Notes under the pieces: generated by a model
What the model saw: only the letters and a program-made list of their open reading frames with translations
What the model was told of the DNA's origin: nothing
Database searches by the model: none
Assembly: GCF_017874715.1 (NCBI RefSeq)
Contig: NZ_JAGGLR010000005.1
Location: 372,001 to 436,000 of the forward strand
Direction of reading: 5' to 3'
DNA: 64,000 nucleotides
Source of the DNA: Streptomyces iranensis
GTDB lineage: Bacteria > Actinomycetota > Actinomycetes > Streptomycetales > Streptomycetaceae
In this document: positions 17,830 through 26,100 of the stretch, piece after piece
Layout of the letters: the number at the start of each line of letters is the position of its first letter
Numbering within the stretch: position 1 is the stretch's first letter
Made by a program: the position numbers and the translations under genes

Positions 17830-17830
17830 T
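17800..17830 (+). promoter_or_regulatory. Candidate sigma70-type promoter for the GerE-only regulator
   Basis: TTGACT at 17800-17805 is followed after 18-19 bases by CAATAAT (17824-17830). This is a locally AT-rich stretch about 75 bases upstream of the GTG at 17905. The -35 box is good, the -10 only fair. Confidence 0.45.
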
Positions 17831-17904
17831 CAAGAGGGCAATCAAGTCTGATTCTTGCATGATCGGCGGCTCGAAGGGCCGCCTAACTAGGGGGAAATGT
17901 CACC

Positions 17905-18207
17905 GTGTCCGACAGGGGCGGTCTCGCCGTCGTGCCCGATATTCCCGTACCCAACTGGGCGCGGGAGCTGGAACGTGTGCCGTTGTTATCAGCCAGGGAG
18001 GGCCAGACGTTTGCGCTGCTCGGCGCGGGCTGGTCAAACCGCCGTATCGCGCTGCGGCTTCAAGTGACCGAGCGCACGGTGAAGGCACATGTGGCGTCAA
18101 TACTCGCGAAACTGCAGGTGGAATCGCGGCTACAGGCCGGTCTGGTCGCGCTCAGCTACCGCCACCTGTACCAAAGTACAGTTCCGGGAAGGGTCGTGGC
18201 CGGTTAG
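17905..18207 (+). CDS. GerE/LuxR-type HTH-only transcriptional regulator
   Basis: A 100-residue protein consisting almost entirely of a LuxR C-terminal helix-turn-helix (LSAREGQTFALLGAGWSNRRIALRLQVTERTVKAHVASILAKLQVESRLQA, spread over about residues 28-80). There is no receiver, ATPase or ligand-binding domain, so it would work as a constitutive or protein-partnered activator. GTG 17905 has AGGGGGA about 10 bases upstream. It heads the accessory block (exporter, oxidoreductase, synthase genes) in the same orientation, and a pathway-specific role is likely but inferred. An AT-rich promoter region precedes it. Confidence 0.82.
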   Translation: MSDRGGLAVVPDIPVPNWARELERVPLLSAREGQTFALLGAGWSNRRIALRLQVTERTVKAHVASILAKLQVESRLQAGLVALSYRHLYQSTVPGRVVAG

Positions 18208-18298
18208 CGTTGCCCCGTCTGCCCGTTTATCCGTCGGCCGGATAACGACGTGAACCAACCTGTCGCACAGCATTCGCGCCGTCATAGGAAAGGTATTC

Positions 18299-19762
18299 AT
18301 GACTGACCGTTCCGGCCCGAGCGGAATGAACCCCGTGTGGACGCTGGTGGTGTCCGGACTCACCGTCTTCATGGCCGCCTTGGACAACCTCGTCGTCATC
18401 ACCGCGCTGCCCGCCATTCAGAAGGACCTGGGCACCAGCCTCCAGGACCTGGAGTGGACGGTGAACGGCTACACCCTCACCTTCTCGGTCTTCCTGATGG
18501 CCGGTGCGGCCGCCGGTGACCGGTTCGGCCGCCGCCGGGTGTTCCTGGCCGGCCTCGTCGTCTTCACCGGGGCCTCCGCCGCCGCGGCGCTGTCCGGCAG
18601 CGCGGAGACCCTGATCGCCGCCCGTGCCGTACAGGGCCTCGGTGCGGCCGTGGTGATGCCGCTGACGCTCACCCTGCTGACCGTGGCCGTCCCCGAGCGC
18701 CGGCGCGGTGTCGCGCTGGGCGTCTGGGGCGCCCTCAGCGGGCTCGCGGTCGCGCTCGGCCCGCTGATCGGCGGGGCCGTGGTGGAGAAGATCTCCTGGG
18801 AGTGGATCTTCTGGGTCAATGTGCCGATCGGTGTGGTGGTGCTGGTGCTCGGCCTGTGGAAGCTGGCCGAGTCCACCCGCCCGGACACCTCGCTGGACCC
18901 GGTGGGCACCGTCCTGGTCAGCCTCGGGGTGTTCGGCGTGGTCTACGCGCTGGTGTCCACCACCGAACACGGCTGGTCCAGCGGCCGGGTGCTCGGCTTC
19001 CTGGCCGGTGGCCTGGTGGTGCTCGCGCTCTTCGTCGGCTGGGAGCTGCGCACGGCCGAACCGATGCTGCCGATGCGGCTGTTCGGCAACCGCGCGTTCA
19101 GCGCGGTCAACGCGGCCAGCCTGCTGATGTTCGCGGCCATGTTCGGACTGGTCTTCCTGCTCACCCAGTTCATGCAGAACATCCAGGGCTTCTCGCCGCT
19201 GGAGGCGGGCGTGAAGATGCTGCCGTGGACGGCGATGCCGGTCGTCGTCGCCCCGCTGGCGGCGCTGCTGACCGCCCGGCTCGGCAACCGTCTGGTGGTC
19301 GCCGCGGGCCTGCTGTTCGAGGCCGCGGGCCTTGGCTGGCTGGCGTCCGTGGTGAGCGCGGACACCGCCTACGCCGACCAGGTGCCCGGCCTGGTGCTCG
19401 GCGGAATCGGCCTGGGGCTGTTCTTCTCGCCCGTCGCGGAAATGGCGATGAACGTCGTCGCGCCCCGCGACCAGGGAATCGCCTCGGGCGCCAACAACAC
19501 CTTCCGGGAGCTCGGCGGCGCACTCGGCGTCGCGGTGCTCACCTCTGTATTCACCACGCTGGGCGGATATGGCTCGCCCCAGGAATTCGTGGACGGGCTG
19601 CGGCCCGCCGCCTGGATCGGCGCCGGAATCGCCGCCGTCGGCTGTCTCGCCATTCTCATGGCACCGCGCGGCCGCACCGCACCGGCCGAAACGAAGGTGA
19701 TTTCTTCGGGAGCCGTCGAGGATTCATACCAGGGAAACCTTCCGAGCCGGTCGCGCAACTAA
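18299..19762 (+). CDS. DHA2-family MFS exporter (14 TM, EmrB/QacA-like)
   Basis: A proton-coupled drug/metabolite exporter of 487 residues with about 14 hydrophobic segments. Characteristic motifs are FMAALDNLVVITALPAI in TM1, GDRFGRRRV (motif A) after TM2, and LGPLIGGAVVEKISWEWIFWVNVP (motif C and the DHA2 tail). The ATG has AGGAAAGG about 7 bases upstream. The 3' end uses more AT-ending codons than the middle. It lies 91 bases after the GerE-type regulator and upstream of the oxidoreductase and synthase genes. Export of, or self-resistance to, that product is a reasonable inference; there is no TetR-type repressor gene beside it. Confidence 0.88.
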   Translation: MTDRSGPSGMNPVWTLVVSGLTVFMAALDNLVVITALPAIQKDLGTSLQDLEWTVNGYTLTFSVFLMAGAAAGDRFGRRRVFLAGLVVFTGASAAAALSGSAETLIAARAVQGLGAAVVMPLTLTLLTVAVPERRRGVALGVWGALSGLAVALGPLIGGAVVEKISWEWIFWVNVPIGVVVLVLGLWKLAESTRPDTSLDPVGTVLVSLGVFGVVYALVSTTEHGWSSGRVLGFLAGGLVVLALFVGWELRTAEPMLPMRLFGNRAFSAVNAASLLMFAAMFGLVFLLTQFMQNIQGFSPLEAGVKMLPWTAMPVVVAPLAALLTARLGNRLVVAAGLLFEAAGLGWLASVVSADTAYADQVPGLVLGGIGLGLFFSPVAEMAMNVVAPRDQGIASGANNTFRELGGALGVAVLTSVFTTLGGYGSPQEFVDGLRPAAWIGAGIAAVGCLAILMAPRGRTAPAETKVISSGAVEDSYQGNLPSRSRN

Positions 19763-19843
19763 TATCGACAGAGCGAAGTCAGAGCGAACAAGATGATCCA
19801 CCGGTCCCCGGATCCCGGATGACCGTTGGGTATGGGGGACGCT

Positions 19844-21217
19844 ATGTACGACGTCATTGTGGTAGGAGCGCGCATCAGCGGTTCATCGACCGCGATGCTC
19901 CTGGCGAGAGCGGGGTACCGGGTCCTTCTCCTCGACCGGGCGAAATTCCCCGGCGGTAAGGGGGCCGCCACCAATCTGGTCCATCCTCCGGGAATTCTCC
20001 GGCTGAAGCGCTGGGGGCTGCTGGACGAGGTGGCGGCCACCGGCTGCCCGCCCATTCACTCCTACGGTCTGCAGAGCGGCCCCGTCCGGCTGATGGCCGA
20101 ACTGCCCGCCGTCGAGGGCGTGGCCGAGGCGTACTCCCCGGAGCGCCGCAAGCTGGACGAGATCCTGCTGGAGGCCGCCGTCAAGGCCGGGGCGGAGCTG
20201 CGGGAGCAGGTCGCGCTGCGGGAGCTGCTGACGGACGCCCGGGGCACCGTCATCGGCGTCCGGGCCGAGACCGGGGACCGCACCCCCATCGTCGAGCACG
20301 CCCGGCTGGTCGTGGGCGCCGACGGCTCGAACTCCACCGTCGCCCGGCTGGTGGGGGCCGAGAAGTACGACTCCCACCCGGTGCTCAACAAGAGCCACTG
20401 GTCGTACTGGGCCGATCTGCCGCACGACGGCAAGGTGCGCACCTACCGCCACCGCCATCAGCACGCCTTCACCTGGCCCACCCACGACGGCCTGACCATC
20501 GTCGGACTCGCCCTGCCGGTCAAGGACTTCAAGGCGGCCGCCGACCGGGAGCGCGACGCCACGGTCGTCTCCGCCTTCGAGGAGGTCGACCCGGAGTTCG
20601 CGGCGCGGCTGCGGGAGACCCGGCGCGTCGACAAGTGGATGACCGGCGCGGTCCCCAACTTCCTGCGCCACTGTCACGGACCCGGCTGGGCCCTGGTCGG
20701 CGACGCGGGCTACACCCGCGACCCCATCACCGCCGCCGGTATCACCGACTCGCTGCGCGGTGCCGAACTGCTGGTGGAGGCCGTGGAGCCGGCCCTGGCC
20801 GGGGACCGCGACCTCGCCCCCGCCCTCGCCGGCTACGCCCGGCGCCGCGACGCCCTGGTGAGCGGCCACTTCCAGTACACCCGCGACCACGCCGCGATCG
20901 CCGACTACAACCGCGAGGAGCTGGAGTTCATCCGGGCGATGGCACGCAGCCCGCACCACGGCAGCGGCATGGTCGGGATGTTCGCCACCATCGTCCCGCC
21001 CGCCGAGTTCTACTCCCCGGCCAATATCCATGCCCTCTTCGACCACATCCCGCCGGGCTCCGGGCCGGGCTGGAAGATCCGGATGGTGCGCTGGCTCGTC
21101 CGCGGTGCCCCCCGGCATCTGCCCCCGGCGACCCGGCTCGCCGACCGGCTGATCGCCGCCAACCTCGGAAGCATGGGCACCTTCCTGCTCGACTCCCCGG
21201 TCGCCCGCGTGGCTTAG
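19844..21217 (+). CDS. FAD-dependent oxidoreductase (PHBH/GGR-like fold)
   Basis: A 457-residue flavoprotein with an N-terminal dinucleotide site VVGARISGSSTAMLLARAG (the GARxSG variant), an internal LVVGADGSNSTVARLVGA segment (about residue 155), and the second FAD motif WALVGDAGYTRDPITAAGITDSLRGAEL (about 280). This architecture is shared by aromatic hydroxylases, halogenase-like enzymes and geranylgeranyl reductases. No halogenase WxWxIP motif is seen. ATG 19844 is chosen because a GGGGGA precedes it by 4-5 bases; upstream ATG 19832 and TTG 19826 are in frame. It probably acts on the product or intermediate of the downstream synthase, as a hydroxylase or a double-bond reductase. Confidence 0.8.
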   Translation: MYDVIVVGARISGSSTAMLLARAGYRVLLLDRAKFPGGKGAATNLVHPPGILRLKRWGLLDEVAATGCPPIHSYGLQSGPVRLMAELPAVEGVAEAYSPERRKLDEILLEAAVKAGAELREQVALRELLTDARGTVIGVRAETGDRTPIVEHARLVVGADGSNSTVARLVGAEKYDSHPVLNKSHWSYWADLPHDGKVRTYRHRHQHAFTWPTHDGLTIVGLALPVKDFKAAADRERDATVVSAFEEVDPEFAARLRETRRVDKWMTGAVPNFLRHCHGPGWALVGDAGYTRDPITAAGITDSLRGAELLVEAVEPALAGDRDLAPALAGYARRRDALVSGHFQYTRDHAAIADYNREELEFIRAMARSPHHGSGMVGMFATIVPPAEFYSPANIHALFDHIPPGSGPGWKIRMVRWLVRGAPRHLPPATRLADRLIAANLGSMGTFLLDSPVARVA

Positions 21218-21607
21218 GGGGTGTCCGACGGTACGCGTACGCCTGCGGCGGGCTGCTCCCCTCCCCGCCCCTTCCCGACACCTGACGATATGCGGCTCCG
21301 CCGCGTGCGGGGCTCCGCCCCAGACCCCGCTCCTCAATCGCCGGAGGGGCTGATTTCAGCCCGTCAGGGGGCACCTCCCAGCGGTAGCTGGGGGAGATTG
21401 AGGACACGCCCGAAGGGCGTCCGGGGCCCAGGGGCGAAGCCCCCCACGCGGCGGAGCCGCATATCGATGCAGCCGGGCTCACCCGCGGACGCGCCCACCC
21501 GCACGCCCGCACCTCACAAACGGCCTTCGGCCGTCCACAGCGCCGCGCCACCCGCGCGGGTGGCGCACCTCACCCACCGTCACCACCACAGCCATGGAGG
21601 CATCGGC
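21218..21607. other. Non-coding interval holding a nested palindromic repeat
   Basis: No gene is supported in this 390-base gap between the FAD oxidoreductase and the AT-ACP gene. Bases 21286-21466 form the nested inverted repeat described separately. The last 40 bases hold the ribosome site (GGAGG, 21596-21600) for the AT-ACP gene. Frames that run through the gap have no coding composition. Confidence 0.7.
21286..21466. repeat. 181-bp nested palindromic intergenic element
   Basis: The outer arms are 22 bases and perfectly complementary (21286-21307 and 21445-21466). Inside lie a second inverted repeat (21331-21339 with 21396-21404) and at least two hairpins: GGGCTGATTTCAGCCC at 21347-21362, and CCCAGC/GCTGGG at 21377-21392. 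The sequence style (CTCAATCGCCGG, GGGGCACCTCCCAGC) matches a family of repeated intergenic palindromes that I recognise from many Streptomyces genomes. It could be a MITE-like mobile element or a structured RNA/terminator. Confidence 0.75.
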
Positions 21608-23161
21608 ATGTCCAGCAATCCGTCCCCCGGCGTCACGACGGCGTTCCTCTTCCCCGGACAAGGCGGCTTCGACGGCGAGGCGCTCCGCCGTGCCAAGGAG
21701 CGCCATCCCCAGATCGGCCGGGTCTTCGAGCGGCTCGACACCGTGACCGAGGAGCTCTACGGCAGCCGCATCTCCGAGGTGCTCTTCGGCGAGCGCAAGG
21801 CCGACCTGCGCGATCTGCTCGACAACGACCCCTGGGCCTCCCAGGTCGCCATCTACGGCGCCGGTCTGGCCGCCTACGAGATCCTCGCCGCCCAGGGCGT
21901 CGCCCCCGACGTCCTGGCCGGGCACAGCCTCGGCGAGATCACCGCCCTGGTGGCGGCCGGGGCCTTCTCGGTCGAGGACGGGGTCCGGATCGTCGCCCGG
22001 CGCGTGGCCGTGATCGAGCGGCAGGGCGGGGTCGACGGCCGCATGGTGGCCCTGGCCGCGAGCGCCGAGCGCACCCGCAAGCTGCTGGAGCTGGTGGACG
22101 AGCCGCTGCTGGCCGTCGCCACCGAGAACCACGACGAGCAGACCGTGGTCAGCGGCCCCGCGGGAATCCTGGACCGGGTCGTGGCGATCGCCGGGCAGCT
22201 GGACGTGGGCGCCATCGAGATCGACACCCCCTTCCCCTTCCACACCCCGGCGCTCGCCCCCGCCGCCCCCGAGTTCGCCGCGTACGTACGGAAGTTGGAC
22301 CAGCGTCCGCTGAACCGCCCGGTCTACTCGCCGATCCTGCAGCGCTACTACGAGCCGGACGACGCCCTCGCCGAGCTGCTGGCCGAGCACTTCACCCGGC
22401 CGGTGGGGTTCGCCGCGGCCGTACGGCACCTGCGGGAGACCGGTGCCGAGGTGTTCGTGGAGGCGGGTGGGCGCGCCGCGCTCTCCAAGCTGGTCGCCAA
22501 GGTGACCGACGGCTCCGCGGTGCGGTCGCTGCCCACGCTGGCCGTGACCGGCGGGCGGCTCGCGCTCGACGGGACCCTCGACGCGCTGCGCGAGGCCGGT
22601 CTGGCGGCGCCCGAGCGCGGCGGGCTCGCCGAGCTGCTGGCCCCCTCGGTGCCCGCGGACCTCTTCGCGGCGTACTGGAGCGAGCGCGGCCACATGGTGC
22701 TGGAGCTGGTCCGCACCGAACTGGACGCCTTCCGCAAGTCCACCGAGGGCGGGGACGCCGCCGAGCCCGAGCCGCGGCCCGCGGCGGCCGCCGGGTCGGA
22801 GCCCGCCGCCGAGGCCGCTCCCGCGCCCGCACCGGAGGCTCCTGCGGTCTCCGGGTCCGGTTCGCGGCCCGAGGGGTACGGCCGCGACCGGCTCTTCGAG
22901 GAGCTGCGGACCCTCTACGCCGAGGCGCTCGAATACCCCGAGGACGTCTTCGAGGACGAGGTGCAGCTGGAGGCGGAACTGGGAGTCGACTCCGTCAAGC
23001 AGGTCGAACTCCTGTCCAGGGTCTCCAGCCGCTACGGGCTGCCGCCGCGCGAGTCCGGCTTCCGGCTGGCCACCTACAACACCATGGGCAAGATCACCGA
23101 CTTTGTGCTCCAGCAGCTCAACGACCAAGGGGCCCACGCACCGGCCTCCGCCACGGGCTGA
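21608..23161 (+). CDS. Acyltransferase-acyl carrier protein didomain of a KS-CLF-type synthase
   Basis: A 517-residue protein that loads an extender unit and carries the growing chain. The AT domain (about 10-330) starts with FLFPGQGG and has the nucleophile Ser107 in AGHSLGE. The substrate motif region reads FPFH in place of GAFH, closer to malonyl than methylmalonyl types. An Ala/Pro/Glu-rich linker (about 375-420) leads to one ACP (about 428-510) with the phosphopantetheine site Ser462 in GVDSVKQVELL. The ATG has GGAGG 7 bases upstream. Having one ACP instead of a tandem array separates it from classical polyunsaturated fatty-acid synthases. It lies 36 bases before the large synthase gene. 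No phosphopantetheinyl transferase is in the window. Confidence 0.88.
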   Translation: MSSNPSPGVTTAFLFPGQGGFDGEALRRAKERHPQIGRVFERLDTVTEELYGSRISEVLFGERKADLRDLLDNDPWASQVAIYGAGLAAYEILAAQGVAPDVLAGHSLGEITALVAAGAFSVEDGVRIVARRVAVIERQGGVDGRMVALAASAERTRKLLELVDEPLLAVATENHDEQTVVSGPAGILDRVVAIAGQLDVGAIEIDTPFPFHTPALAPAAPEFAAYVRKLDQRPLNRPVYSPILQRYYEPDDALAELLAEHFTRPVGFAAAVRHLRETGAEVFVEAGGRAALSKLVAKVTDGSAVRSLPTLAVTGGRLALDGTLDALREAGLAAPERGGLAELLAPSVPADLFAAYWSERGHMVLELVRTELDAFRKSTEGGDAAEPEPRPAAAAGSEPAAEAAPAPAPEAPAVSGSGSRPEGYGRDRLFEELRTLYAEALEYPEDVFEDEVQLEAELGVDSVKQVELLSRVSSRYGLPPRESGFRLATYNTMGKITDFVLQQLNDQGAHAPASATG

Positions 23162-23197
23162 AGCGCCCCCTCGTCGCAGAAGGAGTCAGTCGTTCCC

Positions 23198-26100
23198 ATG
23201 AAAGACCTCACGGGGAAGGTGGCCCTGGTCACCGGGGGTTCCAAGGGCGTGGGCAAGGCGATCGCGCGGACCCTCGCGGCCCGCGGCGCCGATGTCGTCC
23301 TCAACTACTTCCACTCGCACGACCAGGCCAAGCGCACCAGGGACGAACTGGTGGCAAGCGGTGCCCGGGTCGAGCTCGCCCGCGCCTCGGTGGCCCGGCA
23401 GGAGCAGGTCGACCGGATGTTCGCCGAGATCGAGGAGCGCCACGGGCGGCTGGACATCCTGGTCAACAGCGCCGCCAACGGGGCCCTGTTGCCCCTGGCC
23501 GAGGTGACCGACGAGGACATCGCCAAGGCCATCGACACCAACTACAAGGGCGGACTGCGCTGCGCCCGCGCCGCGGCCCCGCTGATGGCGCGGGGCGGCG
23601 GCGGGTCGATCGTCACCGTCTCGGCGCTCGGCGGCTCGCAGATGGTGATGGCCAACTACTCGGCCTGCGCCCCCGCCAAGGCGGCCGCCGAGGCGGCCAC
23701 CCGCTATCTCGCCGTGGAGTACGCCCCGCTGGGCATCCGGGTGAACACCGCCTCGGCCGCCATGCTGGAGAGCGAGGTCGCGGACAAGTTCCCCCGGGCC
23801 CGGGAGATGCGGGAGGTGATCGCGAGGGCGACCCCCTTCGGACGGCTGGGCACTCCGGAGGAGTTCGCCGACGTGGTCGCCTTCCTGGCCTCCGACGCCT
23901 CGCGGTGGATCACCGGGCAGGTGGTGCTCGCCGACGGGGGGCTGACGCTGGGCGCCGCCCTCATGTCGCCGCCCGCCGCGGCCCCCGTACGGGAGGAGGC
24001 CGCACCGGAGCCGGAACCCGTCGTGACGCCCGAACCCGTCCTGGCGCCCGAGCCGAAGCCCGCCGCAGCCGCCGCCGGGGCCGTGGACGCGCCCGGCTCC
24101 GACCTGCCCCCCGAGGTCCCCGAGGTCACCGAGGCCACCGACGTCCCCGACGTCCCCGACGACGCGATCGCCGTCGTCGGCATGGGCCTGGCGGTCGCCG
24201 GGGCGAACAGCCCCGAGGAGTTCTGGAAGCTCCGTACGACCGGTGACGAGCTGTTCGTCAAGATCCCCCGGGACCGCTGGCGGCACGAGAACTTCCACGC
24301 CGCCGACACCGCCGCCGAGGACAAGGCGTACGCCGACCGCTGCGTCTTCATCACCGACTTCCAGGCCGCCCCCGGCTCCGTCGACAGCATGGCCGAGGGC
24401 GCGGACGACCACGAGCTCACCACCATGTGGCTGCGCCACAGCCTGGTCCAGGCCCTGGACGGAGTGCGCCACCAGGACTCCGACCGCTGCTCCTTCGTCG
24501 TCGGCTACACCCCCGACGGCAGCCAGCACCTGGAAGAGGCCGGGGTGCTGGACAGCGTCACCCGGATGACTCACGACATCCTCGGGGACCTGCCGCTGGA
24601 CGACGATGAGCGCACCACCCTCGGCGGCGACATCGAGGCGGCCCTGAACCGCCGCTACCGGCGCGCCGGCCGGGACCGCTCGCGCTTCCTGCCGCACCGC
24701 GTCGGAGAGCTGGCGATGCGCGGTCTGCTGCCGCCCTCCACCGAGCTGCACATGGTGGACACCGCCTGCTCCTCGTCGCTGTACGCGATCGACATCGCGG
24801 CCAAGGGCCTGCTGATGGGCAAGCAGGACATCGCCGTCTGCGGCGGCGCCTTCGCGCTCGCCCCGCGCGGCACCGTGCTCTTCTCCAAGCTCCAGGGGCT
24901 CTCCAAGCGCGGTGAGGTGCACGCGCTGGACGAGGACGCCGATGGCGTGATCTTCGCCGACGGCGCCGCGCTTGTCGTCCTCAAGCGGCTGAGCCGGGCG
25001 CGGGCCGACGGCGACGAGGTGCTCGGGGTGCTCCGCGCCTTCGGCTCGTCCTCCGACGGCAAGGGCAAGGCCATCTACGCCCCCAACGCCGCCGGTCAGA
25101 GCCTGGCCGTGCGGCGCGCCCTGGAGACGGGCGAGGTCGAGGGCTCCGCGGTGAGCTGGGTCAACGCCCACGCCACCGGCACCCCGGCCGGTGACCTCGC
25201 CGAGTTCACCACGCTGCGGGAGTACTACGGCACCGCCGGACCCGCCGCGGTCACCTCCAACAAGTCCCTGATCGGCCACACCGGCTGGGCGGCGGGCGTG
25301 GTCTCGCTCATCGAGAACCTGCTGGGCCTGGCCGAGCACACCATCCCCGGTCAGTTCCGCTTCTCCAAGCCCCGCGAGGACTTCCGGCTCGCCGAGACCG
25401 GACTGGAGATCACCCCCGGGCACAAGGGCTGGCCGGAGCAGACCGGTGGCCCGCGGCTGGCCGCGGTGTCGGGCTTCGGCTTCGGCGGCACCAACGCCCA
25501 TCTGATCGTCTCCGAGCACCGGGCGCGCCCCGCCGCCGCGAACGCCACCGCCACCGACCGGGCTCCCGCGACCGTCACCAAGGTCCCGGACACCGGCAGC
25601 CGGGTGGCGATCGTCGGCTGGTCGGCCCATCTGCCGGGGCTGGCGGGCCGTGAGGAGGTCACCCGCTGGCTGGGCGGCGGTCCGCGTCCCCGCGACAGCT
25701 TCGGCGACGAGTACCCGGCGCCGCCGTTCAGCAAGGTCCGGCTGCCTCCCAAGACCATCCGCGCCCTGGACCGCTGCCAGCTGATGATCGTGGAGTGCGC
25801 CCATCAACTGCGCGACCAGATGCCGGACTTCTGGCAGGAGCGGGCGCTCAAGACCGGGGTGTTCGTCGGCCATATGGGCCCGACCCGCGCCGCGATGCTC
25901 TACGCCAACCGCTGCTACCTCGACGACATCGCCGAGGCGCTGGGCGAACTGCCCTCCGACGCCCTGCCCGGTGTCCTGGAGCGGCTCGGCGACCGCGTAC
26001 GCGGCATGATCCCGGCCTCCAACGAGGACTCCTTCCCCGGCCAGATGCCCAACATCATCTCGGCCCGGGTGGCGAACTACTTCGACCTCAACGGCCCGAA

